DNA from: an uncultured Clostridia bacterium
GTDB taxonomy: Bacteria; Bacillota; Clostridia; Saccharofermentanales; Saccharofermentanaceae
Length of the DNA: 64,000 nucleotides
Reading direction: 5' to 3'
NCBI GenBank assembly: GCA_947304405.1
Contig: CAMZBB010000001.1
Location: 36,023-100,022 of the forward strand
The notes beneath the pieces were generated by a model. That model did no database searches and was not told the origin of the DNA. It saw only the letters and a program-made list of their open reading frames with translations. Both the position numbers and the translations under genes were made by a program. Positions 18,286 through 27,406 of the stretch are shown here, piece after piece (positions within the stretch are counted from its first letter, which is position 1; every line of letters starts with the position of its first letter).

Positions 18286-19857
18286 ATGGACATGGCAGTA
18301 AAGATCATCTTTTTGGTTGTCTTTTTCGCCGTAATGATCGCTATCGGATTACTTACGCGCAAAAAAGCAAACAGTGTTGAAGGCTTCGTTTTGGGCGGCA
18401 GAAATGCCGGACCCTGGCTCACCGCTTTCGGTTACGGAACCTCCTACTTCTCCGCAGTTGTATTCATCGGATATGCAGGACAGTTCGGCTGGAAGTACGG
18501 TGTCGCATCCACATGGATCGGTATCGGAAACGCAGTCATTGGTTCCCTTCTCGCATGGATCATTTTGGGAAGAAGAACAAGAGTCATGACAAAGCACCTG
18601 AGTTCTAAGACGATGCCTGACTTCTTCGGCAAGAGATTTGACAGCAAGGCTCTCAGGATAACGGCCGCACTGATCTCTTTCATTTTCCTCATTCCCTACA
18701 CTTCATCAGTCTATAACGGTCTTTCGAGACTCTTTGGAATGGCCTTCTCCATCGACTACAAGGTCTGCATCATCGTCATGGCAGCGCTCACATGCGTTTA
18801 CGTTATCCTGGGCGGTTACATGGCAACTGTCGTAAATGACCTCGTACAGGGCATCATAATGCTCTTCGGCATTACTGCGGTTATCGTTTCGGTTCTCAAC
18901 AACAACGGTGGCTTTATCGGCGCTCTCACAACGCTTTCACAGCAGCCTTCAGACCTCCCCGTCACACAGGGAATGCAGGGTGCTTTCGTTTCATTCTTCG
19001 GACCTGACCCGCTCAATCTCTTCGGTGTCATCATCCTCACTTCACTCGGTACATGGGGTCTTCCCCAGATGGTCGGCAAGTTCTATGCCATCAAGGATGA
19101 GAAATCCGTCAAGGCAGGAACTATCATCTCCACCATATTCGCATTCATCGTCGCAGGCGGCTGCTATTTCCTTGGCGGTTTCGCAAGGCTTTACAAGAAC
19201 GATCCCGAGATCTACAAGGCAGACGGCTCAGTTCTCTACGATTCCATAATCCCTGAGATGCTCAAGCCCCTCCCTTCCATCCTCATCGGTGTCGTAATCG
19301 TTCTCGTTCTTTCCGCATCAATGTCCACACTGTCTTCCCTCGTTCTCACATCGAGCTCTACAGTTACATTGGACCTCATTGAGCAGATCAAGCCCAAGAA
19401 GGAAGAAGATAAAAAGAAGAAAGAAAAGACCCAGCTCATTACAATGCGTCTCCTTCTCGTTTTCTTTATCGCAGTTTCAGTACTCCTCTCCCTTAACCCT
19501 CCGACGTTCATCGCTCAGCTCATGGGTTATTCATGGGGCGCTCTTGCAGGTTCTTTCCTTGCACCGTTCCTCTGGGGTCTCTACTGGAAAAAGACAACAA
19601 AACTCTCCGTATGGGTATGCTTCATCTTCGGTGTAGGCTTCACCGTTGCCAATATGTTCCTGAAGTTCATCGCATCTCCTATCAACGCCGGTGCCATCAC
19701 GATGGTCGCAGGACTTGTCATCATCCCTATCGTAAGCCTCATCACGCCCAAGCTCTCTGCCGAAAAGGTCGACGGCATCTTCTCATGCTACGATGAGAAG
19801 GTTACGATCGAGAAGAGATATTCACTTCCCGAGAACGCTCCTGCCGGCGAGGACTGA
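18286..19857 (+). CDS. Sodium:solute symporter family transporter
   Basis: 523 aa, ~13 TM; KKANSVEGFVLGGRNAGPWLTAFGYGTSYFSAVVFIGYAGQFGWKYG typical of SSS. Confidence 0.88.
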   Translation: MDMAVKIIFLVVFFAVMIAIGLLTRKKANSVEGFVLGGRNAGPWLTAFGYGTSYFSAVVFIGYAGQFGWKYGVASTWIGIGNAVIGSLLAWIILGRRTRVMTKHLSSKTMPDFFGKRFDSKALRITAALISFIFLIPYTSSVYNGLSRLFGMAFSIDYKVCIIVMAALTCVYVILGGYMATVVNDLVQGIIMLFGITAVIVSVLNNNGGFIGALTTLSQQPSDLPVTQGMQGAFVSFFGPDPLNLFGVIILTSLGTWGLPQMVGKFYAIKDEKSVKAGTIISTIFAFIVAGGCYFLGGFARLYKNDPEIYKADGSVLYDSIIPEMLKPLPSILIGVVIVLVLSASMSTLSSLVLTSSSTVTLDLIEQIKPKKEEDKKKKEKTQLITMRLLLVFFIAVSVLLSLNPPTFIAQLMGYSWGALAGSFLAPFLWGLYWKKTTKLSVWVCFIFGVGFTVANMFLKFIASPINAGAITMVAGLVIIPIVSLITPKLSAEKVDGIFSCYDEKVTIEKRYSLPENAPAGED

Positions 19858-19876
19858 TCGTAACAAATCAAACAGT

Positions 19877-19906
19877 AAAAGGGGTTGCATAAGCAACCCC
19901 TTTTTT
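19877..19906 (+). terminator. Rho-independent terminator
   Basis: AAAAGGGGTTGC-ataa-GCAACCCCTTTTTT. Confidence 0.92.
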
Positions 19907-19916
19907 GTTTTCCGGA

Positions 19917-20417
19917 TCATTTAAGATCTATTGCAAATATCTCTCTTTTCGGCTGAAATGCACACAGATGAAGCCTTGAGATCTTTCCAATAAGAGGAGT
20001 GAATGAATCAACCACCAACGGGACTGCTTCTGCTACGGTATCCGGTTCATCGATAAGTATGGTCACGTGCGGAGTCCATGGATGAGGCTGAGGTACGTCG
20101 AAACTTAATTCCTCATGAAAACGGTTCAATTCGCAGTCTCTTTCAGGAGCGGCGAAAAGCACTCTGCCGCCGGCAAACATTCCGATATGACTTAGATGGA
20201 CCGGAAACTTATAAAAATCTCCGGCTGCCTTCTTCATCGATGTTATCGCCTCTTCTTCCATTTCCAAAGGCAGGATAGCCATCGTAATGTGATAAGGAAG
20301 ATCCGGTGTCTGAACGCCCTTAAAACCCGCATCCGTTAACGACCGGTACCAACTGCTCATCTGATCCTGGATATTATCATCCAGGTCAGCCATCAGGGCT
20401 AAAAACTTCTCTGCCAT
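19917..20417 (-). CDS. 2'-5' RNA ligase/phosphoesterase-superfamily protein
   Basis: Two HxTx motifs: HITMAIL and HVTILID; start placed at MAEKFLALMADLDDNIQDQM (20417). Confidence 0.7.
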   Translation of the reverse strand: MAEKFLALMADLDDNIQDQMSSWYRSLTDAGFKGVQTPDLPYHITMAILPLEMEEEAITSMKKAAGDFYKFPVHLSHIGMFAGGRVLFAAPERDCELNRFHEELSFDVPQPHPWTPHVTILIDEPDTVAEAVPLVVDSFTPLIGKISRLHLCAFQPKREIFAIDLK

Positions 20418-20579
20418 AGAACAATCTGCTCCTTCAACACACGAATACATATCCGTTTTCAACAGACAGATATTATCACATGACAGTCCGGTTTCAAAAA
20501 CCCTTGACAATCCGCAAAACACCGCCAAACTATTGTAAGAAACATACAATATGGCCAACGGCTATAAAGGAGTAACGGG

Positions 20580-21131
20580 ATGTATCTCAATCATGCCAAG
20601 TTAGGCGCATATAAAACGGTCAACACCATCATCATAACCGCATGCGGAATATCGGCGTTCTTCAATCTTATATTCTTGATCTTCATCATGACATCCATCC
20701 ATATCGACCGGGGATTGACTGCGCTACTTCTTTGCATGATCATTTTCTCGCTCATGTCAGTAAAGATCGGGATAATCGTCTGGCGCGCGCTCCTTATGCA
20801 CAGGATCACGAAGTGCAGGATCTACAACTCGATCATCGAAGAAGATCATGACGGCATCATCGCATACAGTTCGTTCGCGAAAATGACCGGCCGCCCGGAA
20901 GTCAATGTCATCAAAGACATCATGTGGCTTGTAAGAGAACGCTATCTGATAAACGTAACTGTCGGAAGAACCGCCGTCAGAGTCGATCTCCTGTCCGACG
21001 AAAGAGAATTCGTACAGGTCATCTGCCCCACCTGCGGAGCGCATAACGTCATCCGTAAGAACGGAGGCGGACGATGTGACCACTGCGGAACCTTCATGAG
21101 ATTAAAGGAGAACTATAATGTATCTGAATAA
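20580..21131 (+). CDS. Two-TM protein with C-terminal zinc ribbon (paralog 1)
   Basis: 183 aa; TM helices then ICPTCGAHNVIRKNGGGRCDHCGTFMRL (CxxC...CxxC). Confidence 0.7.
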   Translation: MYLNHAKLGAYKTVNTIIITACGISAFFNLIFLIFIMTSIHIDRGLTALLLCMIIFSLMSVKIGIIVWRALLMHRITKCRIYNSIIEEDHDGIIAYSSFAKMTGRPEVNVIKDIMWLVRERYLINVTVGRTAVRVDLLSDEREFVQVICPTCGAHNVIRKNGGGRCDHCGTFMRLKENYNVSE

Positions 21132-21708
21132 AAGGCGGATGACCGTAAGTTACTATATCTGGTTTATAATCACTTTCATTAGCGTAATGCCTGCAGTGGT
21201 TTTCTGGGGCGTCTCATGTGATGGAAAGACCTATGAAAAGGTTGATGATCCGGTTCCGATGAGGATCACTTTCCTGGTCCTTGCAATTGTTTTCACCGCG
21301 CCTTTTGTCGTCATGTGGATCAAAGGCGGACAGGCCTTTTTCGTAAGACGCATAAGTGATCTTTTCACGGCCGATGCCGACGGCTTCGTGCCGGTGTCCG
21401 AACTTGCAACAGCAATGGGTATGACCGAAGACAAGATCATAAGCAAGGTCACGTCACACATGCGCCGGGGTCATATCATCAACTGCAACTACAGCGCACA
21501 TCAGAAAGCATTTCTTTTGTCTGATAAGATAGGCACGCCCACAACGATGTATCAGGGAGCTCCCGTCAATCATCCTTTCATAGGCGTACACTGCCCAGGC
21601 TGCGGTGCAAGCCTCAAGATCAGGGCGAACACGCAGGGCACGTGCCCTTACTGCGGAAGGCTGATAATCGCGCCGTCCTTTGATCCGAATACGAACAAGT
21701 TCAAATAA
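21118..21708 (+). CDS. Two-TM protein with C-terminal zinc ribbon (paralog 2)
   Basis: 196 aa, same architecture; HCPGCGASLKIRANTQGTCPYCGRLI; start overlaps paralog 1 by 14 nt. Confidence 0.7.
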   Translation: MYLNKRRMTVSYYIWFIITFISVMPAVVFWGVSCDGKTYEKVDDPVPMRITFLVLAIVFTAPFVVMWIKGGQAFFVRRISDLFTADADGFVPVSELATAMGMTEDKIISKVTSHMRRGHIINCNYSAHQKAFLLSDKIGTPTTMYQGAPVNHPFIGVHCPGCGASLKIRANTQGTCPYCGRLIIAPSFDPNTNKFK

Positions 21709-21711
21709 GAA

Positions 21712-21745
21712 AAGGGGTTCACTTTCAAAGTGAACCCCTTATTGT
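21712..21745 (+). terminator. Rho-independent terminator
   Basis: AAGGGGTTCACTTT-c-AAAGTGAACCCCTT; may serve both convergent genes. Confidence 0.85.
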
Positions 21746-21762
21746 TTTGCTTTGGAAATATC

Positions 21763-22185
21763 TTACTGCAGATCTTCCATGCCCATTGTCTTTACGCCAG
21801 CTGCGTTAAGGAGAGCTTCAACCTTTGCATTGTCATTGGTCTTAATCGCGATGGGAGCGCCCTCACCGTCAAGCGAGAGACCGTAGATATAACTGATGTT
21901 GACTCCTGCTTCGTGGATCATTGAAACGACCTTTGCAAGGCTTCCTACGGCGTCAGGAACGACAACTGCGATAACTTCATCGATACGTGCGGCAAAGCCT
22001 GCATCCTTGAGGATCTGCTTTGCATTGTCCGGATCTTTGGTAATCAGACGGAGCACACCGTATTCCATCGTATCCGCAAGGCTTGCAGAGAGAATGTCGA
22101 TACCGCCCTGTGCAAGGATCTTCAAGACCTGGTCAAGTCTTCCTTCTGTGTTCTCCAAGAAAACCGATAACTGCTTTACGAACAT
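21763..22185 (-). CDS. Tandem ACT-domain protein
   Basis: 140 aa; QLSVFLENTEGRLDQVLKILAQGGIDILSASLADTMEYGVLRLI and VVVPDAVGSLAKVVSMIHEAGVNISYIYG. Confidence 0.85.
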   Translation of the reverse strand: MFVKQLSVFLENTEGRLDQVLKILAQGGIDILSASLADTMEYGVLRLITKDPDNAKQILKDAGFAARIDEVIAVVVPDAVGSLAKVVSMIHEAGVNISYIYGLSLDGEGAPIAIKTNDNAKVEALLNAAGVKTMGMEDLQ

Positions 22186-22203
22186 AGTGGTACCTCCCCC
22201 GGA

Positions 22204-23505
22204 TTATTGATAAAGCTTACGCTTGTCTGTAACATGCTTGCTCTTGCCGTCGAAATGCTCAAGGCCGTTAGGCTCAACGAGCTTGACCTTAGCATTGAGA
22301 CCTATAGCCTGCTTTAACTTGTCGTGAACTGCCTTGGAGAGCTTCTCCAAAGACTTGATCTCGTCTGTGAAGGCATTCTCAGCAACCTCGACCTGAACCT
22401 CAAGAGTGTCGTTGTTGTCGATACGGTCAACAACGAGCATGTAGTGAGGCGTGAGACCGTCTACCGTAAGAAGAGCTGCCTCTACCTGTGAAGGGAAAAC
22501 GTTTACGCCGCGGATGATGAGCATGTCGTCGGATCTTCCTCTGAAGCGCTGGATCCTTGCCATCGTACGTCCGCACTCACACTTGTCGTACTCGATGGAT
22601 GTGAGGTCCTTGGTCCTGTAACGGATAAGAGGCATGCCTTCCTTGGTAAGGTTTGTGATAACGAGCTCACCGTCGGAGCCCTTGGGAAGCTGCTTTTGTG
22701 TAGCAGGATCGATGATCTCGGGAAGGAAATGATCTTCCCAGATATGAAGACCCTTATGGTATTCGCAGTCACATGCAACGCCCGGGCCCATCATCTCGGT
22801 AAGGCCGTAGATATCATATGCCTTGATGTGAAGTCTGGATTCCATCTGGTCGCGCATTTCGTTTGTCCAGGGCTCAGCTCCGCAGATGGCGCACTTAAGC
22901 TTGATTTTGTCGATAAGGCCTGCCTTCTCAAGATCCTCAGCCACATGCAGCAGATATGAAGGTGTGCATGCGATAGAAGTTACGTCGCAGTCGATCATCA
23001 TGTCGATGAGTTTCTGCGTATTGCCTGTGGACATAGGGAGAACAAGTGCTCCAAGATACTCAGCACCGTAATGTGCGCCAAGACCGCCGGTGAAAAGGCC
23101 GTAGCCGTAGCCGACCTGGATAATGTCATCTCTAGTGATGCCTGCCATGGAAAGGCATCTTGCTACGCACTCAGCCCAGATGTCGATATCGCGTCTTGTA
23201 TAGACGGCGATCTTCGGCTTTCCCGTTGTACCGGATGAAGCATGAACACGTACCATCTCTGATCTCGGAACTGCCGCAAGGCCAAAAGGATAAGTATCTC
23301 TCAGATCCTGATAAGTAGTGTAAGGCAGTTTATCGAGGTCTTCGATACCCTTGATGTCACCGGGCTCCAAACCTACAGCCTGCATCTTCTTGCGGTAATA
23401 CTCAACGTTGTGATAAACGCGGTTTACCTGCTTGACGAGTCTTGCACTCTGAAGTGCTTCAATCTCGTCACGCGACATGCACTCCTTTGCTTCATTCCAG
23501 ATCAT
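22204..23505 (-). CDS. paaK: Phenylacetate/aryl-acid CoA ligase
   Basis: MIWNEAKECMSRDEIEALQSARL, HASSGTTGKPKIAVYTRRDIDIW, YGLTEMMGPGVACDC; PaaK family. Confidence 0.92.
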   Translation of the reverse strand: MIWNEAKECMSRDEIEALQSARLVKQVNRVYHNVEYYRKKMQAVGLEPGDIKGIEDLDKLPYTTYQDLRDTYPFGLAAVPRSEMVRVHASSGTTGKPKIAVYTRRDIDIWAECVARCLSMAGITRDDIIQVGYGYGLFTGGLGAHYGAEYLGALVLPMSTGNTQKLIDMMIDCDVTSIACTPSYLLHVAEDLEKAGLIDKIKLKCAICGAEPWTNEMRDQMESRLHIKAYDIYGLTEMMGPGVACDCEYHKGLHIWEDHFLPEIIDPATQKQLPKGSDGELVITNLTKEGMPLIRYRTKDLTSIEYDKCECGRTMARIQRFRGRSDDMLIIRGVNVFPSQVEAALLTVDGLTPHYMLVVDRIDNNDTLEVQVEVAENAFTDEIKSLEKLSKAVHDKLKQAIGLNAKVKLVEPNGLEHFDGKSKHVTDKRKLYQ

Positions 23506-23531
23506 AGACGTGTCCCTCCTTAAGCGGGATG

Positions 23532-23942
23532 TTATTTCCGTGCGGTCTTAAAACCGTTGACGATTATTAAAGCGAGCTCTTTGCCTTCCTTATCAAAGGC
23601 TTTGACCTCATAAAGGCAGATGAACCTTCCGTCTTTGACGATGTCGGCCGTGCAAGTCACCTTGCCGCCGTGCCAGGACCTCAAAAAGTTCATCTGCGTG
23701 GCCTGTGTAACAGTTATAGTGTCAGAATCGAGTACGCAGTTCTCCGCAACGGCAAATGCAAAATCAGCCATCGTGTAATAAACTGCGCCCATAAGGCCTC
23801 CGACGGCATTCAGATGTCTTCCGTCGGGTTCAAGGCTGACAACGCTGTGGCCCTTCTCGGCTTTCTCTATAACTATTCCGGTAGCTTCCGTGGCGTACTT
23901 GTCGCCTTCGAAAAACTTCCTGACTTCTTCCAATGTTGCCAT
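23532..23942 (-). CDS. PaaI-type hotdog thioesterase
   Basis: 136 aa; GRHLNAVGGLMGAVYYTMADFAFAVAEN, VTQATQMNFLRSWHGGKVTCTADIV. Confidence 0.85.
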   Translation of the reverse strand: MATLEEVRKFFEGDKYATEATGIVIEKAEKGHSVVSLEPDGRHLNAVGGLMGAVYYTMADFAFAVAENCVLDSDTITVTQATQMNFLRSWHGGKVTCTADIVKDGRFICLYEVKAFDKEGKELALIIVNGFKTARK

Positions 23943-23944
23943 GC

Positions 23945-24520
23945 TTACTTAGCCTCAAGGCCCATCTCAAAAGCCTTCATGTTGAGTTCGAGGAACTTGG
24001 CAGGAACCGAAGCTTCAACTGCCTTGATCCACTCTTCCTTGCTGATCTCAGAGATGTACTTGGAGAAGACGCCCATGAGAACGATGTTTGTAGCCTTGGA
24101 TGAACCTGCCTGTTCTGCGATCGTGAGAGCGTCGATGGCATCGACTTTAGCGCCTGATGCTTCCATCTTGGAGATGAGCTCAGACGGATACTCTGCAGTA
24201 CCTGCGATTACGGGCATCGGATCGATCTGCTGTGAATTGGTTACGATCTGTCCGCCGGGTTTGAGGAACTGAACGTATCTTGCAGCTTCGAGAAGCTCGA
24301 ATGAGATGATGTAATCAGCCTCACCCTTGTCGATGATCGGTGAGTTGACCTTGTCACCGAACTTAACGTAGGTTACAACGCTTCCACCTCTCTGGCTCAT
24401 TCCGTGAACCTCGGAGACCTTAACGTCATAACCCTTGTCCATAGCGGCTCTGCCCAATAACTTACTGGCGAGGAGCGAACCCTGTCCGCCTACGCCTACT
24501 ATCATTATGCTTGTTACCAT
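23945..24520 (-). CDS. iorB: Indolepyruvate:ferredoxin oxidoreductase beta subunit
   Basis: MIVGVGGQGSLLASKLLGRAAMDKGYDVKVSEVHGMSQRGGSVVTYVKFG. Confidence 0.92.
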   Translation of the reverse strand: MVTSIMIVGVGGQGSLLASKLLGRAAMDKGYDVKVSEVHGMSQRGGSVVTYVKFGDKVNSPIIDKGEADYIISFELLEAARYVQFLKPGGQIVTNSQQIDPMPVIAGTAEYPSELISKMEASGAKVDAIDALTIAEQAGSSKATNIVLMGVFSKYISEISKEEWIKAVEASVPAKFLELNMKAFEMGLEAK

Positions 24521-26277
24521 GTGATTGCCTCCCCGTTCAATGTCTCAAAAGCTCCGAACTTGCAGAGCTCGCTGCATACCTTGCAGCCGAAGCACTGCGT
24601 TACGTCAACCTTTGCGTGTCCGTCCTTGAAGGAGATTGCAGGGCATCCGAGCTTCATGCAGGCCTTGCAGGACTTGCACTTGTCGGGATTGACCTGGATA
24701 GGCTCGCCGCGCTTAACTTTCTTGAGGAGTGCGCAGGGTCTTCTGGAAATGATGACCGAAGGCTCTTCTGCCTCAAGTTCTTCCTTAACGGTCTGCTCAG
24801 ATTCTGCGAGATTATAAGGATCGACTACTCTTACCCTGTTGATGCCCATTGCACGTACAAGAGCTTCGAGATCGATCTTGCCTGCCGGGTCGCCTCTGAG
24901 GTTAAATCCGGTCGTAGGATTCTGCTGATGGCCTGTCATGCCCGTAATGGAGTTGTCTAAGATGATGACCGTAGAATTGGTCTGGTTGTAAGCGATATTT
25001 GCAAGACCTGTCATGCCTGAATGCATGAAAGTGGAGTCGCCGATAACAGCAACGGTCTTCTTCTCGGCTTCAGCGCCCAAAGCTTTGTTAAAGCCATGCA
25101 GAGAGCTGATGGATGCACCCATGCACTCTGTCGTGTCGATCGCGCAGAGCGGAGGCGTAGCGCCAAGCGTGTAGCATCCGATGTCGCCCAGAACAGTGAG
25201 CTTGAGCTTGGAAAGAACATAGAACATGCCTCTGTGAGGGCATCCTGCGCACATGGCCGGAGGTCTTCCGGGAAGTCCTTCGATAGGCTTGCAAGAGGGC
25301 TTTTCGGGGAGTCCCAGTTTTGTTGCGATAAGTCCCTGAGAGAACTCGTCGATGAGAGGGAACGTATCTTTGCCGGTAACTTCAAGGCCTAAAGTCTTGC
25401 AGTGCGTCTCGATGATCGGATCAAGCTCTTCAACTACTACGAGCTTATCTACCTTTGCTGCGAAGTCCTTGATCTTCTTAACGGGCAGCGGATTGATAAG
25501 ACCGATCTTAAGCACGGGATACTTATCTCCGAAGACTTCCTTAACATACTGATATGAAGTGGAAGACGTGATGATACCCATCGATGTATCAGAACCTTCT
25601 TCAATGCGGTTGAGCTTTGAAGTCTCTGCAAATTCGATGAGCTTTAACGTCCTCTCCTCAACGATGGGATGACGTTTCTTGGCATTGGCGGGAACCATTA
25701 CGTACTTGCCCGCATCCTTAACGTAAGGCTTTACGGGAATGTCAGTTCTCTCGCCGAGCTCAACAACAGACTGGGAATGTGCAACTCTCGTGCACATCTT
25801 GATAAGAACGGGTGTATCGAACTGCTCGGAAATATCGTAAGCCTCGATAACGAAGTCCTTTGCTTCCTGTGAATCAGAGGGTTCCAGCATAGGCATCTTT
25901 GCAGCGATCGCGTAGTGCCTTGAATCCTGCTCATTCTGTGAAGAATGCATACCCGGATCGTCAGCCACGAGAATGACCATACCCGCATTGACACCGGTAT
26001 AACTCATCGTAAAGAGCGGATCCGCAGCCACATTGAGTCCGACGTGCTTCATTGCGCAGTAAGACCTCTTGCCTGCCCTTGATGCGCCGAAAGCCGTCTC
26101 CATGGCAACTTTCTCATTAGGCGCCCATTCGCAGTAGATCTCGTTGAACTTTGCGGCTTCTTCCGTCGTCTCTGTCGACGGGGTTCCGGGATAAGAACTC
26201 GCGACGGCGACACCCGCCTCGTAAAGGCCTCTTGCGACAGCCTTATTACCCAGCATTAGTTCTTTCATAGTGGACAT
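24514..26277 (-). CDS. iorA: Indolepyruvate:ferredoxin oxidoreductase alpha subunit
   Basis: 587 aa; GNKAVARGLYEAGVAVASSYPGTPSTE, CAGCPHRGMFYVL, TPP-binding GDIGCYTLG, C-terminal 4Fe-4S CKSCKACMKLGCP / CFGCKVCSELC. Confidence 0.93.
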   Translation of the reverse strand: MSTMKELMLGNKAVARGLYEAGVAVASSYPGTPSTETTEEAAKFNEIYCEWAPNEKVAMETAFGASRAGKRSYCAMKHVGLNVAADPLFTMSYTGVNAGMVILVADDPGMHSSQNEQDSRHYAIAAKMPMLEPSDSQEAKDFVIEAYDISEQFDTPVLIKMCTRVAHSQSVVELGERTDIPVKPYVKDAGKYVMVPANAKKRHPIVEERTLKLIEFAETSKLNRIEEGSDTSMGIITSSTSYQYVKEVFGDKYPVLKIGLINPLPVKKIKDFAAKVDKLVVVEELDPIIETHCKTLGLEVTGKDTFPLIDEFSQGLIATKLGLPEKPSCKPIEGLPGRPPAMCAGCPHRGMFYVLSKLKLTVLGDIGCYTLGATPPLCAIDTTECMGASISSLHGFNKALGAEAEKKTVAVIGDSTFMHSGMTGLANIAYNQTNSTVIILDNSITGMTGHQQNPTTGFNLRGDPAGKIDLEALVRAMGINRVRVVDPYNLAESEQTVKEELEAEEPSVIISRRPCALLKKVKRGEPIQVNPDKCKSCKACMKLGCPAISFKDGHAKVDVTQCFGCKVCSELCKFGAFETLNGEAITW

Positions 26278-26350
26278 CTCCTAAAAACAATAGTTCAATA
26301 ATGATACTACAAAGCACAATATTATTAAATAATAAGAGGAAAACTTAAAA

Positions 26351-27406
26351 TCAACTTAAAAGACCCGGCAGTTCATTGAGGTTTTCAAGAACAATGATGT
26401 CGTCAGGATTCTTATAACTCTTGATCAGCTTGTCCAAAAGCTGCAAAAAGGTATCATCGACTGGGAAATCCAATGCCTTGAAGAGGAATATCAGACGCGG
26501 TTCCTGATCGAAAAACAGTTTCGGCGAGATCATTGCCGTGGAGGCTGTCCCGATCAAAGTATATCCGCTGTCTATGGTCTTCATGCAGACCTGTTCCCAT
26601 AAGCACCCGGAATTATCGATTACCGCATTGCCTGCCGGTTTGACAGTCTCTCTGGGATGCGGCCTTCTCAATACATTCAAAGAGGACAACATCTCGAGGA
26701 GCTCGTCTTTTTTACGCTCCTGCTCTGCTCTGACCGACTCGTCACGCATCTCTACAGGATTCGTTAAGAGTATCGTCTTATGGTCGCTGTAGATCTCCGG
26801 AACAGTTCCGAAAACACGGCTCATAGCCGCATAGCGCTCTTCGGAAGCGCCTGACAGCGGCGGCAGCTGTACAAGAGGAACATTCCAGCCATCGATGAAC
26901 ATCGAAGCATTATTCAAATAAAGCTTTTTGGGATAAAAACGCTCCACGTTGATCCTGTAGAACTTAAACAGGAGCCTCTTTTTGCCTGTCAGATAGTTGG
27001 GACCGATCTTATACGTGTAACTGGCGATACCGTCATCGTAATAGTAGACTTCGGCATCCGGATTGGCCAGGACCATGGCCATCATAAAAGTCGTCAGATT
27101 ACTCGTGAAGATCACGTTGTAAGACTGCTGCTTTAAGTCCGTATCACACAATCTCGATACGTATTTGGCAGGCGACGAGATGAAATTAAGCCTGTTAGCT
27201 GCAGATCCCGCGCGCGAATAATCGTAGATATACACATTATCGAAAATGCCTTCTTTGCTGACATTTCCGGCTACGGTCAAATACGTTTTGAACTTGCTGC
27301 CGACAAACAGATCGATCTTATAGTCAAGGAATTCTTCCCTGGCCGTCGCATAATTCATCATGGACATGACCTGATACGGCGTTTCACATAAAGCACAGAT
27401 CCTCAT
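26351..27406 (-). CDS. GT52-like (sialyltransferase-type) glycosyltransferase candidate
   Basis: N-terminus MRICALCETPYQVMSMMNYA, YYYDDGIASY, LRRPHPRE motifs resembling family GT52; adjacent to nonulosonate synthesis genes. Confidence 0.65.
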   Translation of the reverse strand: MRICALCETPYQVMSMMNYATAREEFLDYKIDLFVGSKFKTYLTVAGNVSKEGIFDNVYIYDYSRAGSAANRLNFISSPAKYVSRLCDTDLKQQSYNVIFTSNLTTFMMAMVLANPDAEVYYYDDGIASYTYKIGPNYLTGKKRLLFKFYRINVERFYPKKLYLNNASMFIDGWNVPLVQLPPLSGASEERYAAMSRVFGTVPEIYSDHKTILLTNPVEMRDESVRAEQERKKDELLEMLSSLNVLRRPHPRETVKPAGNAVIDNSGCLWEQVCMKTIDSGYTLIGTASTAMISPKLFFDQEPRLIFLFKALDFPVDDTFLQLLDKLIKSYKNPDDIIVLENLNELPGLLS

